Source: Leptospirillum sp. | Lineage (GTDB): Bacteria; Nitrospirota; Leptospirillia; Leptospirillales; Leptospirillaceae | Reading direction: 5' to 3' | NCBI GenBank assembly: GCA_027346125.1 | Contig: DAIEST010000238.1 | Coordinates: 1 to 26,508 of the forward strand | Length of the DNA stretch: 26,508 bases | Shown: positions 1-8,360 of the stretch, one piece after another | How positions within the stretch are numbered: position 1 is the first letter of the stretch | Layout of the letters: every line of letters starts with the position of its first letter | Made by a program: the position numbers and the translations under genes | The notes under the pieces: generated by a model | Databases searched by the model: none | Told to the model about the DNA's origin: nothing | Seen by the model: the letters and a program-made list of their open reading frames with translations, nothing else

Positions 1-45
1 ACACACCACCTTGACCCCGGACGCCCCGCTCCCATACACTGAGCC

Positions 46-567
46 ATGATCCTGCGACGACTTCTGCACCTTATCTACGGATTCATTCTGGTCTTCCTGA
101 CAGGCGGGACTCTTGTGTTCACGCTGTTTGTCACACCGACCCTTTTTCTTTCCCTGGGAAAAGAGATGGCAGGAGAGGTTGTCGGCATTCTCTTCCCCCC
201 TTATTTTCACCTGCTGTTCGTTTTCACTCTTGTAGCGCTCGCACTCCAGGCCGGCCGATATGCCCTGCGGCCGGATTCCGTCAGGAGATCCCTCCCGGCC
301 TGGGCCGTACTCGCCATGGGAACTGGATATCTCGCCCTCTCCCTGGGGCCGCGCGCCATGGCTTCCCGGGCAGCATGGCTCTCCCATCAGGGAGAGCCTT
401 CCTTCAAGGCGGCGTTCGACTCTCTCCACCAGCAATCCGTGCTGGTCAACGGATTCATTCTTGCGGGGTATCTCGCCCTCACCTTGTTTCTTCTGACAGA
501 ATCCCACACCACTCCGACAGGAACGCCGCAAGACCGTCAACGCTCTGAAACACCCGGTCGGGACTGA
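46..567 (+). CDS. DUF4149/TMEM205-like integral membrane protein
   Basis: A 173-residue hydrophobic protein with about four membrane helices: residues ~5-33 (IYGFILVFLTGGTLVFTLF), ~45-67, ~82-102 and ~134-151. A conserved-looking FVTPTLF segment follows the first helix, and the spacing of helices is that of DUF4149-family inner-membrane proteins, whose function is unknown. The ribosome binding site before the ATG is weak (TGAG). The polar tail of about 22 residues after the last helix lies in DNA that also encodes the C-terminus of the HAD phosphatase on the other strand, so the two genes overlap tail to tail by 89 bp. Family assignment is from pattern only; function is unknown. Confidence 0.75.
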   Translation: MILRRLLHLIYGFILVFLTGGTLVFTLFVTPTLFLSLGKEMAGEVVGILFPPYFHLLFVFTLVALALQAGRYALRPDSVRRSLPAWAVLAMGTGYLALSLGPRAMASRAAWLSHQGEPSFKAAFDSLHQQSVLVNGFILAGYLALTLFLLTESHTTPTGTPQDRQRSETPGRD

Positions 568-1171
568 ACTCTTCCCGTTCCAGCGGATTCCCGAACCCCC
601 ATGTCACACCGACCGTCCGGACACCTGCCCGTCGTCCGGCCTCCATGTCGACAATGCTGTCCCCGACAAGAAGGGTCCGTTCCGGAGCAATCCCGAAACG
701 CTGGATCATCTTGAGGATCGGTTGCGGATCGGGCTTTCTCCAGGGATAGGTGTCGCCGCCGACAATCTCCGAGAACAGGGCATCCACGCGCATCTTCCCG
801 ATCAGCTCCCGACAGAGATCCTCTCTCTTGTTCGAAACGACGACATGGATCGCAGGAAGCGATTCCAGAATGGATCGGATTCCCGGAAAAAAATGCGTCT
901 CGTCGGCGATATGCTTGCGATAATAGGCCAGAAAAATCTCGATGGCCTTCTCACGTTCTTCCGGAAGGGCAGACTCCGGCAAAGCCGCATTCACGAGGTA
1001 GCGGACGCCGTTCCCGACCATCCGGGCAAAATGGTCCTCCTTCACAGGGGAGTACCCCAGTTCCTGGACCGCCATGTTCGTCGCCTTGACGAGATCCTTC
1101 CGGGAGTCCACCAGAGTACCGTCCAGATCCCAGAGAAGAAGGCGGTCCAACGGGGGCCTTTCATTGTGCAT
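479..1171 (-). CDS. HAD-superfamily phosphatase, phosphoglycolate-phosphatase type
   Basis: A 230-residue haloacid-dehalogenase hydrolase. Motif I is DLDGT at residues 15-19 with the nucleophile Asp15 and the acid/base Asp17. Motif II is the Ser in VVSNKRE (~111-116). Motif III is the Lys of RKPDP (~145-149), and motif IV is VGDSIVDMEAG (~169-179). An alpha-helical cap lies between motifs I and II, as in the Gph/PGP subfamily, and the length is typical. The likely role is hydrolysis of phosphoglycolate or a similar small phosphate ester in the cytoplasm, but the substrate cannot be read from sequence. The ATG shares one base with the TGA of the upstream permease gene (TGATG), so it is the last gene of the gap operon and probably translationally coupled. 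Confidence 0.85.
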   Translation of the reverse strand: MHNERPPLDRLLLWDLDGTLVDSRKDLVKATNMAVQELGYSPVKEDHFARMVGNGVRYLVNAALPESALPEEREKAIEIFLAYYRKHIADETHFFPGIRSILESLPAIHVVVSNKREDLCRELIGKMRVDALFSEIVGGDTYPWRKPDPQPILKMIQRFGIAPERTLLVGDSIVDMEAGRRAGVRTVGVTWGFGNPLEREEFSPDRVFQSVDGLAAFLSEWCGILSEETR

Positions 1172-2199
1172 CAGGGAATCCTCCGCATTCGATCGGGGTC
1201 CCGCAGCCGGTCCCCCAACAGGTTGAAAACAATCACGACACCCACGATCGTCATACCGGACAACAGGAGCCAGGGCGCGGCCTGCATCGCCGGAAGCGAT
1301 TGCGACTCCGCCAGGATATTCCCGAGACTCGGATGGGGTTCGGGAACGCCCAGTCCCAGAAAGGACAGGCCGGACTCTCCCACGATAAAACCCGGGATGG
1401 AAAGGGTCAGCGCCACGATCAGGTAGTAGGACATGTTCGGCAGAATGTGCCTGAGCCAGATCCGCAGCGGGGACATCCCGATCGACCGGGCTGCCAGGAC
1501 AAAGTCCTCTTCGCGAAGCGACATTGCGAGTCCCCTGACGACACGGGCCAGCCCGGCCCAGCCCACAAACGCGAGAGCCCCGGTCATGATCAGGGTCACT
1601 TCCGTGGCAGAGAGTCCCGGAGGGAAAATGGCCCGGACCCCCATCAGAAGATAGAGAGAGGGAATGGCCATGAACACCTCCCCCAACCTCATGATCAGCT
1701 GATCCGCCCAGCCTCCCGTCGTTCCGGCAAACAGCCCCGCCATGATACCGATCACAAAAGAAAGGGAGACGGCTGAAATCGACAGGAGAAAAGAAAACCG
1801 GATCCCGTACAGCAGTCTGGAAAAGAGATCCCGGCCAAACAGATCCAGCCCCAGAAGGGCCACTCTTCCCGGTTTGTCCACACAGAAAAGATGGCGGGTC
1901 CCCCGGATCGCTCCCATCCACCGGTAGGACTCGCCCCGGCACAGGAACCTGACCGGAACCCATTGTCCGGGAACCGTCTCGAAACGATGCAGCACCGGAT
2001 CCTTCAGTTTGATCACGGGAACCGCCCATTCTCCCGCATGACGGGCCGGCCATACAGCCGGCATATACGACAGGTCGAACCGGACGCTGTCGTACCGGTA
2101 AGGAGCCAGAAACTCCGCCAGAACGCTGGAAACAAAAAACAGGCAGAGCACCAGGAGCGGGATTCCCCCTTTCCGGAACACTGAAAACGTCCTGTTCAC
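1171..2199 (-). CDS. Peptide/oligopeptide ABC transporter permease, DppC/OppC type
   Basis: A 342-residue inner-membrane permease. It has an N-terminal helix (residues ~10-27), a long periplasmic loop of about 85 residues, then a BPD_transp_1 domain with roughly five helices. The EAA coupling motif reads LAARSIGMSPLRIWLRHILPN. LGLDLFGRDLFSRLLYG before the second helix is the standard DppC/OppC entry sequence. The loop with YRWMGAIRGTRHLFCVDKPG is shared by a subfamily of these permeases. The start is GTG at 2199, overlapping the TGA of the dppB-type gene as GTGA. It should pair with the DppB-type permease and the binding protein upstream in the same operon. No ATPase gene follows; the HAD phosphatase does. 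Substrate is inferred to be peptides. Confidence 0.88.
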   Translation of the reverse strand: MNRTFSVFRKGGIPLLVLCLFFVSSVLAEFLAPYRYDSVRFDLSYMPAVWPARHAGEWAVPVIKLKDPVLHRFETVPGQWVPVRFLCRGESYRWMGAIRGTRHLFCVDKPGRVALLGLDLFGRDLFSRLLYGIRFSFLLSISAVSLSFVIGIMAGLFAGTTGGWADQLIMRLGEVFMAIPSLYLLMGVRAIFPPGLSATEVTLIMTGALAFVGWAGLARVVRGLAMSLREEDFVLAARSIGMSPLRIWLRHILPNMSYYLIVALTLSIPGFIVGESGLSFLGLGVPEPHPSLGNILAESQSLPAMQAAPWLLLSGMTIVGVVIVFNLLGDRLRDPDRMRRIP

Positions 2200-3167
2200 G
2201 AGTTCCGCTCCCGAACCCTCGGGTCCAGAAAAAACAGGGCGGCATCGGCCAGGAGATTCCCCAGAAGCAGCATGACGGATCCTGCCAGGATCCCCCCCAT
2301 GACCAGGTAAAGGTCTTCGGTCAACACCGCGTGCAGCATGAGACGCCCCATTCCGGGCCACGCATACACCATTTCGACGAAGGCCGCTCCGGACAACAAT
2401 CCGCCCAGCTCCATCCCGAACAGGGTCACCAGCGGGTTCAGGGCATTGCGGAAAAGATACCGGAACCGGAGAAAACGGGGAGCGATGCCTCTGCCCTTGG
2501 CCGCCAGGAAAAAGGGCTGTTCCCGTACTTCGATCACCGAAGAGCGCATCAGCCGGTACAGCACCCCAAAGCTTCCCAGCGCAAGGGTCAGCGCCGGCAA
2601 GGCCAGGTGATGCAGGAGATCCCCCAGACGGTCGATCCCCCCCTGTCCGGCCAGGCCCGGGCGATGGGCTCCGCCGATCGGGAACCAGCCTGTCCGGCCG
2701 GCCAGCAATACCCCCAGAAGCGCCAGGAAAAAAGAGGGGACCGAGATCGAAAGGTAGGAGAATCCCGTCAGGAACCGGTCCAGAACCCCTTTTGGACGGG
2801 AGGCGCCGTAGACGGCCAGGGGAAGGGCCATCCCCCAGGAAATCGCGACGGCGGTCAGGGTCAGGAGAACGGTGAGGGGAATCCGGGACAGGAGGAGCGT
2901 CATCACGGGAAGATGATAGGAGAAGGAATACCCGAGCTCCCCGTGAAACAACGCCCCGACCCAGTGGAAGAACTGGAGATAGAACGGCTGATCCAGTCCG
3001 TACAGGACTTTCAGCTGTCGAATGATCTCCGGCGACACCTGGGGATTCATGGCCATCTGGGAGAGAAAGTTTCCCGGAGCCAGGGAGATGAGCAGAAAAG
3101 ACAGAAAGAGGATCCCCGTCAGCACAAAAATCAGATGAACGAATCGTGCGCCAATCGATCGGATCAT
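2196..3167 (-). CDS. Peptide/oligopeptide ABC transporter permease, DppB/OppB type
   Basis: A 323-residue permease beginning MIRSIGARFVHLIFVL. The first helix is followed by the typical LAPGNF and LYGLDQPFYLQFFHWVGALFHGELGYSFSYHLPV region, which is diagnostic for the DppB/OppB N-terminal domain. Five more helices and the EAA loop (FFLAAKGRGIAPRFLRFRYLFRNALNPL) follow. The conserved GLLSGAAFVEMVYAWPGMGRL precedes the last helices. The ATG at 3167 overlaps the TGA of the binding-protein gene as ATGA, and the reading frame could be extended upstream only through the binding-protein gene. It forms the membrane channel together with the DppC-type protein; both need ATPases encoded elsewhere. Confidence 0.9.
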   Translation of the reverse strand: MIRSIGARFVHLIFVLTGILFLSFLLISLAPGNFLSQMAMNPQVSPEIIRQLKVLYGLDQPFYLQFFHWVGALFHGELGYSFSYHLPVMTLLLSRIPLTVLLTLTAVAISWGMALPLAVYGASRPKGVLDRFLTGFSYLSISVPSFFLALLGVLLAGRTGWFPIGGAHRPGLAGQGGIDRLGDLLHHLALPALTLALGSFGVLYRLMRSSVIEVREQPFFLAAKGRGIAPRFLRFRYLFRNALNPLVTLFGMELGGLLSGAAFVEMVYAWPGMGRLMLHAVLTEDLYLVMGGILAGSVMLLLGNLLADAALFFLDPRVRERNS

Positions 3168-4906
3168 GCCGGAGACAACACTCCCTGCTGGAAAACCTGT
3201 GAAATATGCGGAACAACCCCGCCCAGAGGCGTCGGATGGATGCCCCCGAGGGTCTTCCGGACCGCCGTGATCTGATCCGGCGTCACCAGATCGATCAACG
3301 GAAGCTCCCGATGGGCAATCTCCTGCCAACGATCATAAATCTTCTTTCTCCGGACCGGATCCATCGTAGTCGCACCCTGGTCGAACAACTGGTCGATTTC
3401 GGCCTCCCACGGCTGATCGGGATGAGGCTCCCGGGGATTCCAGAGATGGAGAAACCCGGAGGATTTCCAGACCGAGGTATCTCCGTGGGGATCCAGGACA
3501 CCCGTCAGTCCGAAGAGCAGCATCTCCCACCGGAAGCTCGACGTGACCATCGTGGCCAGCATATTGAACTGGAGCGGGACAATCCGGATCTTGATCCCCA
3601 CCTCCTTCAGATTGGCCTGAAGGATCTGGGCCATCTGGACGCGCTCCGGACTTTCCGTATTGGTCAGCAAGATGATGGTCACGCGATGTCCGTCCCCGTC
3701 ATAAAGCCAGGATCCGCGGTAGGAAAAGCCGGCTTTTTTCAAAAGAAGCCTTGCCCGGTCCGGATCATGGCGATAGGGGGGAAGACGGTCGTTGAAGAAT
3801 GCCCGTACGGCGCTGGGAACAGGTCCCGGAATGGGTTCCCCCATCCCGTTCAGGACGATATTGATCAATGCCGTCCGGTCGATGGACCAGGCGACCGCCT
3901 CCCGGAAACGCCGGTTCCGGAACCATCGAAGCTTCCAGGGGGCGATGGGAGCCCGCGGATTTTCGTTGAACGTCACAAAGGATTCCGAAAGGGAAGGACC
4001 CCGCACCATGAGACGGAATGCGCCCTGTTTCCGTTTGGGTTTCAGAACCGCCATCTGCTGGGGCGTCACCCCAAACAGATCCGTCTTGCCCGTGAGGAAG
4101 CGGATCAGGGAACTCGTATCGTTTGGCACGATCCTGAGCTCGATCTGCGCAAGGCAAGGAAGAGAGCACCCCGGAGAAGGGACGATGCCCAGGGGAGCCC
4201 GATAGTGCGGATTGCTCCGGAGGATCACAAACTGTCCCGGTACATACCGGGACAGGACAAAGGGACCGTCCCCGACGATATGGGCGGGATCTTCCCGAAC
4301 GGACCAGGACTGGTTGAATGTTCCGGCATTCACGACCGGTTCCAGAATGTGTCGGGGGAGAATCTCGACGCCCAGCGATTCGAGCAGCGGAGCAAACGGT
4401 TTTTTCGTCTCGAAAACGACTGTCAACGGATCACGGAGAGTGACAGAGACAGGCTTCCCGTCGACCAGAAGCTCCGACCGGACCGAAGTGGCAATGGAAG
4501 GGTTGTAGTAGACCTTCTCGAACGAGAAAATCACATCCCGGCCATCGAGCGGAGCACCATCCGACCAGACAAGACCCGGCAACAGACGAACGACGACCCG
4601 GCGCCCGCCCCGGCTGACGCGCCAGCCTTTCGCCAGATCCGGCTTGACGGAACCGTCCCGGGGGGAGATCCGGGTCAACCCCCTGAACAGATACCCCAGG
4701 ATCTGCGTGCTCGTCGTCTCGCTCGCAAGGGCGGGATTGAAGGTCCGGGGATCGGACACCACATCCATGACCAGATTCCCGTCGCTGACGCTGCCGCGGG
4801 GAACAACCTTCCAATGTTCCCTGGCGGACCCGGTACAACCTCCCGCCCCGAAGAGAACCACCCCCGCCAGAACAAGCGCGAGCGACCGGGAAGCCCTCCG
4901 GATCAC
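3164..4906 (-). CDS. Peptide-binding lipoprotein, SBP family 5 (DppA/OppA type)
   Basis: A 580-residue extracytoplasmic solute-binding protein. It has an N-terminal basic stretch (MIRRASRS), a hydrophobic core (~9-20) and a plausible, slightly atypical lipobox ending AGGC with Cys24, so it is probably anchored as a lipoprotein. The SBP_bac_5 domain shows the family landmarks DPRTFNPALA, LFRGLTRI, WSDGAPLDGRDVIFSFE, GDGPFVL, FNENPRAP, FREAVAWSIDRTALI and a C-terminal segment with DPHGDTSVW. The start is GTG at 4906, overlapping the secG stop as GTGA. It would capture peptides or similar ligands for the two permeases encoded immediately downstream. Ligand specificity is not visible in the sequence. 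Confidence 0.88.
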   Translation of the reverse strand: MIRRASRSLALVLAGVVLFGAGGCTGSAREHWKVVPRGSVSDGNLVMDVVSDPRTFNPALASETTSTQILGYLFRGLTRISPRDGSVKPDLAKGWRVSRGGRRVVVRLLPGLVWSDGAPLDGRDVIFSFEKVYYNPSIATSVRSELLVDGKPVSVTLRDPLTVVFETKKPFAPLLESLGVEILPRHILEPVVNAGTFNQSWSVREDPAHIVGDGPFVLSRYVPGQFVILRSNPHYRAPLGIVPSPGCSLPCLAQIELRIVPNDTSSLIRFLTGKTDLFGVTPQQMAVLKPKRKQGAFRLMVRGPSLSESFVTFNENPRAPIAPWKLRWFRNRRFREAVAWSIDRTALINIVLNGMGEPIPGPVPSAVRAFFNDRLPPYRHDPDRARLLLKKAGFSYRGSWLYDGDGHRVTIILLTNTESPERVQMAQILQANLKEVGIKIRIVPLQFNMLATMVTSSFRWEMLLFGLTGVLDPHGDTSVWKSSGFLHLWNPREPHPDQPWEAEIDQLFDQGATTMDPVRRKKIYDRWQEIAHRELPLIDLVTPDQITAVRKTLGGIHPTPLGGVVPHISQVFQQGVLSPA

Positions 4907-5208
4907 GGGGCCTTGGGTTTGGGAGGAGCCGCCGCCGGCAGGGATTTGAGAGGGGAGTTCAGGAGGAGCGAAGGTCCGACCTGGCTCTGTCGGATCAGCG
5001 AAAGGGACAGGGATGTCACCATGAAAAGCGTCGCCAGAACCACGGTCACTTTCGCCAGGAACGAAGAAGCTCCCCGGGCGCCGAAAAGGGACTGGCTGGA
5101 TCCGCCGATCATGACTCCGGTTTCGGCGCCTTTTCCGGACTGGAGAAGGACTGCCCCCACAATCAGGAAACAGGTCATTACATGAACAATCGTGATCAGA
5201 ACTGTCAT
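4903..5208 (-). CDS. secG: Preprotein translocase subunit SecG
   Basis: A 101-residue SecG. Two membrane helices (~3-22 and ~53-72) flank the conserved cytoplasmic segment LLQSGKGAETGVMIGGSSQSLFGARG, including the LLQ..KG and SLFG..G signatures. A short proline/alanine-rich tail ends the protein. SecG is the accessory subunit of the SecYEG channel and assists SecA-driven export across the inner membrane. The ATG at 5208 overlaps the tpiA stop as ATGA. The tpiA-secG order is common in many bacterial phyla, which supports both calls. Confidence 0.95.
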   Translation of the reverse strand: MTVLITIVHVMTCFLIVGAVLLQSGKGAETGVMIGGSSQSLFGARGASSFLAKVTVVLATLFMVTSLSLSLIRQSQVGPSLLLNSPLKSLPAAAPPKPKAP

Positions 5209-6002
5209 TTGAAACGGACTCCTTCTTGAGCGGTTCGCTCCGTCTGGGGGAGCAATTCCGCGGAATTCAACAAACCATTGGGGTCAAGCCAGGAACTCCC
5301 CACCAGGAACCCGGAAAGGAACTCCGACGAAGCCAGCTCCCGTATGTTCTCCAGGCCGACCGATCCGCCATACAGGCAATTCGGAGGATCCGGCCACGGA
5401 AACGCTTCGCATACAAAGGTAACGACTTCCTGGATATCCGAAAGACCGGCATTCACGCCGGAACCGATGGCCCAGACCGGTTCGTAAGCAAGATAGAACG
5501 GGGTATAGATTCCCTCTTCCCGGGCCCGGACGATCTCTTCGCAGACTGGCTCGAGCTGGCTCCGGAGGGTTTCGAGCGTGACTCCGTTTTCCCGGTCGGG
5601 CCGGGACTCCCCGAAACAGATGATGGGGACCACCCCTCCGTTGAGGCAAAGACCGGTCTTGGCCACCACATCCTCATCCGTCTCCCGGAAAAACCGCCTT
5701 CGTTCGGAATGACCGATCAGGGAACCCTTGATTCCGATATCCAGAAGATTCGGGACACCCACTTCACCTGTAAACGCCCCGGACGTGCGGGTCGAGACAT
5801 CCTGGGCGACGATCTGGACCGGAAGCTTCCTCCGGTGGACCTCCCGGTTCACGTAATCCAGATAGATGTGCGGGGCAGCGAGCGCCACGGAAAGCCTCTT
5901 CCGCTCCAGAAGCCCCGACATCGGCCTGCCGGCGAGAACATCCAGATACCCGTCGATCAGCGATCGGGTCATATTCATTTTCCAGTTGGCCACCAGGAAC
6001 AT
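5205..6002 (-). CDS. tpiA: Triosephosphate isomerase
   Basis: A 265-residue TIM-barrel enzyme interconverting glyceraldehyde-3-phosphate and dihydroxyacetone phosphate. The N-terminal ANWKMN holds the catalytic Lys, IGHSERR the electrophilic His, and AYEPVWAIGSG the catalytic Glu. The phosphate-binding LYGGSV and FLVGSSWLDP occur near the C-terminus. The ATG at 6002 was chosen because MFLVANWKMN is the usual start and a GGAGG lies six bases upstream. It follows pgk by 25 bp and overlaps secG by 4 bp. The reading frame continues upstream of 6002 into the end of pgk, but that part has no TIM homology. Confidence 0.96.
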   Translation of the reverse strand: MFLVANWKMNMTRSLIDGYLDVLAGRPMSGLLERKRLSVALAAPHIYLDYVNREVHRRKLPVQIVAQDVSTRTSGAFTGEVGVPNLLDIGIKGSLIGHSERRRFFRETDEDVVAKTGLCLNGGVVPIICFGESRPDRENGVTLETLRSQLEPVCEEIVRAREEGIYTPFYLAYEPVWAIGSGVNAGLSDIQEVVTFVCEAFPWPDPPNCLYGGSVGLENIRELASSEFLSGFLVGSSWLDPNGLLNSAELLPQTERTAQEGVRFK

Positions 6003-6027
6003 CAATGCCTCCGGATCCGGGGAGAGT

Positions 6028-7227
6028 TCAGCTATCCCGGTCGGGAATCGCGGAGAGACCGGGAAGATCTTTCCCTTCCAGCAATTCCAGGGCCGCTCCG
6101 CCACCGGTCGAGATGAACGTCATATTATCCGCCTCTCCGGCACGATACACGGCCAGAGCCGTATCCCCTCCTCCCACAACCGTCAGGGCATAGGAATTCG
6201 CCACCGCATGGGCCATGGCAAACGTCCCCCGGGAATACGCATCGATCTCGAAGACTCCCATGGGACCATTCCAGAGGATCGTCTTCGCGTTTTCAAGGAC
6301 TTCGGCAAAAAGACGAACCGAAGCCGGACCGATATCGAGCCCGGTCCAGCCCTTCGGGATTTCCTGGTAAGGAACGATTTTTGTCGGAGCGGCAGGATCG
6401 AGACTCTCTGCGACAACGCAGTCCACCGGAAGATAGAGCTTGAACCCGCCTTTCCGGGATTTTTCGAGCATTTCCAAGGGAATGTGGAGAAGGTTCTCCT
6501 CCACCAGCGAATTGCCGATCTCGAGCCCCATGGCCTTGTAGAAGGTAAAGGCCATCCCGCCGCCGATAATGATCTTGTCCACCCGCTCCTGCAGGTTGGC
6601 GATCACGCCCAGCTTCCCCGAAACCTTTCCCCCCCCCAGAACTGCCACAAAGGGCCGGGTCGGGTCGGAGACCGCACCCTGGAGATAGGTGACTTCCTTC
6701 TTCATCAGGAACCCGATGGCCACGGTCTTGAGCAGGGAGGGAAGACCCACCACCGAAGCATGGGCCCGATGGGCCGTTCCGAACGCATCGTTGATGTACA
6801 CATCGCAAAGACGGGCCAGAAGCCGGGAAAACTCGGGATCGTTGGTTTCCTCGCCTGGAATGAAACGGAGATTCTCGAGCAGGAGAACATCTCCCGGTTC
6901 CATCTTTTCGAGCTCGCACTCGACCTTGGGACCGACAACCTCCCCGCAAAACCGGATTTCCTTGCGCAGGAGGCGGGAAAGACGCTTGGCCACGGGAGCC
7001 ATGCTGTACTTGAGGTCGGACTTTCCTTTCGGTCGTCCGAGGTGGGAACCGATCACCACCTTTGCCCCCTCGTCGATCAGATAGTTGACGGTCGGGAGGG
7101 AAAGACGGATCCGGCGATCGTCTGTAATATGGAGATCCCCGTCCAGCGGGACATTGAAATCCGCCCGGAGAAAAACCCTTTTACCCTGAACATCGATTTC
7201 GTCCACGCAGATCTTGGATGGGATCAC
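6028..7227 (-). CDS. pgk: Phosphoglycerate kinase
   Basis: A 399-residue two-domain kinase converting 1,3-bisphosphoglycerate and ADP to 3-phosphoglycerate and ATP. The signature RVFLRADFNVPLDG sits at residues ~17-30, followed by the substrate-binding GSHLGRPKGK and the RFIPGEETNDPEFSRLLA region. VLGGGKVSGKLGVIANL begins the second domain. The nucleotide-site motifs NGPMGVFE and VVGGGDTA lie near the end. Length is normal for the family. The start is GTG at 7227, overlapping the gap stop as GTGA, so gap and pgk are translationally coupled, which suits consecutive enzymes of one pathway. Confidence 0.96.
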   Translation of the reverse strand: MIPSKICVDEIDVQGKRVFLRADFNVPLDGDLHITDDRRIRLSLPTVNYLIDEGAKVVIGSHLGRPKGKSDLKYSMAPVAKRLSRLLRKEIRFCGEVVGPKVECELEKMEPGDVLLLENLRFIPGEETNDPEFSRLLARLCDVYINDAFGTAHRAHASVVGLPSLLKTVAIGFLMKKEVTYLQGAVSDPTRPFVAVLGGGKVSGKLGVIANLQERVDKIIIGGGMAFTFYKAMGLEIGNSLVEENLLHIPLEMLEKSRKGGFKLYLPVDCVVAESLDPAAPTKIVPYQEIPKGWTGLDIGPASVRLFAEVLENAKTILWNGPMGVFEIDAYSRGTFAMAHAVANSYALTVVGGGDTALAVYRAGEADNMTFISTGGGAALELLEGKDLPGLSAIPDRDS

Positions 7228-8246
7228 AGGCGCTCCGCAATGTAATGAACCAGATCACGAACCCGGCAGGAATACCCCCATTCATTGTCGTACCAGGCAA
7301 GAACCTTGACGAGCCTTCCGTCCATCACCCGCGTCGAAAGTCCGTCCACGATGCTGGAATGGCTGTTTCCGAGAAAATCGGCCGACACCAGCGGAAGGTC
7401 CGTGTACTGAAGAATACCGGAAAGATATCCTTCCGCCGCTTTCCGGAACAGGTCGTTGACCGCTTCCACGGTCACGTCCGTCCGGACAAGGCAGGTCAGG
7501 TCGTTCAACGAAACGTCGGGGGTCGGGACGCGGATGGACATCCCGTCCAGACGGCCCTTGAGCTCCGGCATCACCAGTCCGATCGCCCTGGCAGCCCCGG
7601 TCGTCGTAGGAACCATCGAAAGACCCGCCGCCCGTGCCCGCCTCAGATCCTTGTGCGGCAAATCCAGGAGCTTCTGGTCATTGGTATAGGAATGCACCGT
7701 CGTCATGAACCCCTTTTCGATGCCCAGTTCGTTCGCCAGGATCTTGACGACGGGAGCAAGGCAATTGGTGGTACAGGAGGCGTTGCTGACGATGTGGTGC
7801 ATGGAGGGATCATAGACCTGCTGATTCACGCCAAGGACCACCGTACAGTCCGGATCGGGAGAAGGCGCCGATATGATGACCTTCCGGGCGCCACCCTTGA
7901 GATGGAGAGCGGCCTTGTCCCGGTTTTCAAAGCGGCCGGTGCTCTCGATCACAATATCCACTCCGGAGTCTCCCCAGGGAATCTTCGCAGGATCCGACTC
8001 CCGGAATACCCGGATCGCATGCCCTCCCACAAGAAGATTTTCCCCGTCGTGCCCAACTTCTCCCGGAAGAGTGCCATGAACCGAATCATACTTCAGAAGA
8101 TGCGCAAGATGAGTGGCATCAGTCAGATCGTTGACAGCCACAATTTCGACGTCCACCTTGCCATAAATGGAAGGCTCCTCCAGAAAGGCACGCGCTACAA
8201 GCCGGCCGATCCGCCCGAATCCATTGATACCGATCTTAATTGCCAT
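7224..8246 (-). CDS. gap: Glyceraldehyde-3-phosphate dehydrogenase, type I
   Basis: A 340-residue GAPDH. The Rossmann start is IGINGFGRIGRLVAR, and the catalytic centre is SNASCTTNCLAPV with the active-site Cys. The conserved His lies in TTVHSYTNDQ. VNDLTDATHLAHLLKYDSVHG has Asp after VN, as in NAD-preferring enzymes; this cofactor reading is an inference. C-terminal WYDNEWGYSCRV is typical. The ATG at 8246 gives the canonical MAIKIGINGFGRIGR start, with an AAAGGA-type ribosome binding site. It is the first gene of the operon and has a promoter-like sequence about 65 bp upstream. Confidence 0.96.
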   Translation of the reverse strand: MAIKIGINGFGRIGRLVARAFLEEPSIYGKVDVEIVAVNDLTDATHLAHLLKYDSVHGTLPGEVGHDGENLLVGGHAIRVFRESDPAKIPWGDSGVDIVIESTGRFENRDKAALHLKGGARKVIISAPSPDPDCTVVLGVNQQVYDPSMHHIVSNASCTTNCLAPVVKILANELGIEKGFMTTVHSYTNDQKLLDLPHKDLRRARAAGLSMVPTTTGAARAIGLVMPELKGRLDGMSIRVPTPDVSLNDLTCLVRTDVTVEAVNDLFRKAAEGYLSGILQYTDLPLVSADFLGNSHSSIVDGLSTRVMDGRLVKVLAWYDNEWGYSCRVRDLVHYIAERL

Positions 8247-8312
8247 GTCCTGATCCTTTCCAGAAAACAAATACCCTCCCGCAGGAAGCGGCGGGGAAAT
8301 CCCTGCCGTTCA

Positions 8313-8342
8313 ATTATGAATTTTTTCCAGCCCGTCTTTCAA
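8313..8342 (-). promoter_or_regulatory. Predicted sigma70 promoter of the gap operon
   Basis: On the minus strand TTGAAA (8342-8337) and CATAAT (8318-8313) are separated by 18 bp, matching 4/6 and 5/6 consensus positions. Transcription would begin near 8306 and give a leader of about 60 nt before the gap ATG. It lies in the only spacer between PBP1A and gap. No terminator is visible after PBP1A, so some read-through from that gene is possible. Confidence 0.6.
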
Positions 8343-8360
8343 GGAATCGGGAAAACTTTG

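Noticed and set aside
3206..5185. Very long plus-strand open frame opposite the binding-protein and secG genes
   Set aside because: It lies antisense to genes with clear domains, is rich in Arg, Pro and Gly and has no recognisable motif. Such frames arise from GC-rich codon use on the other strand.
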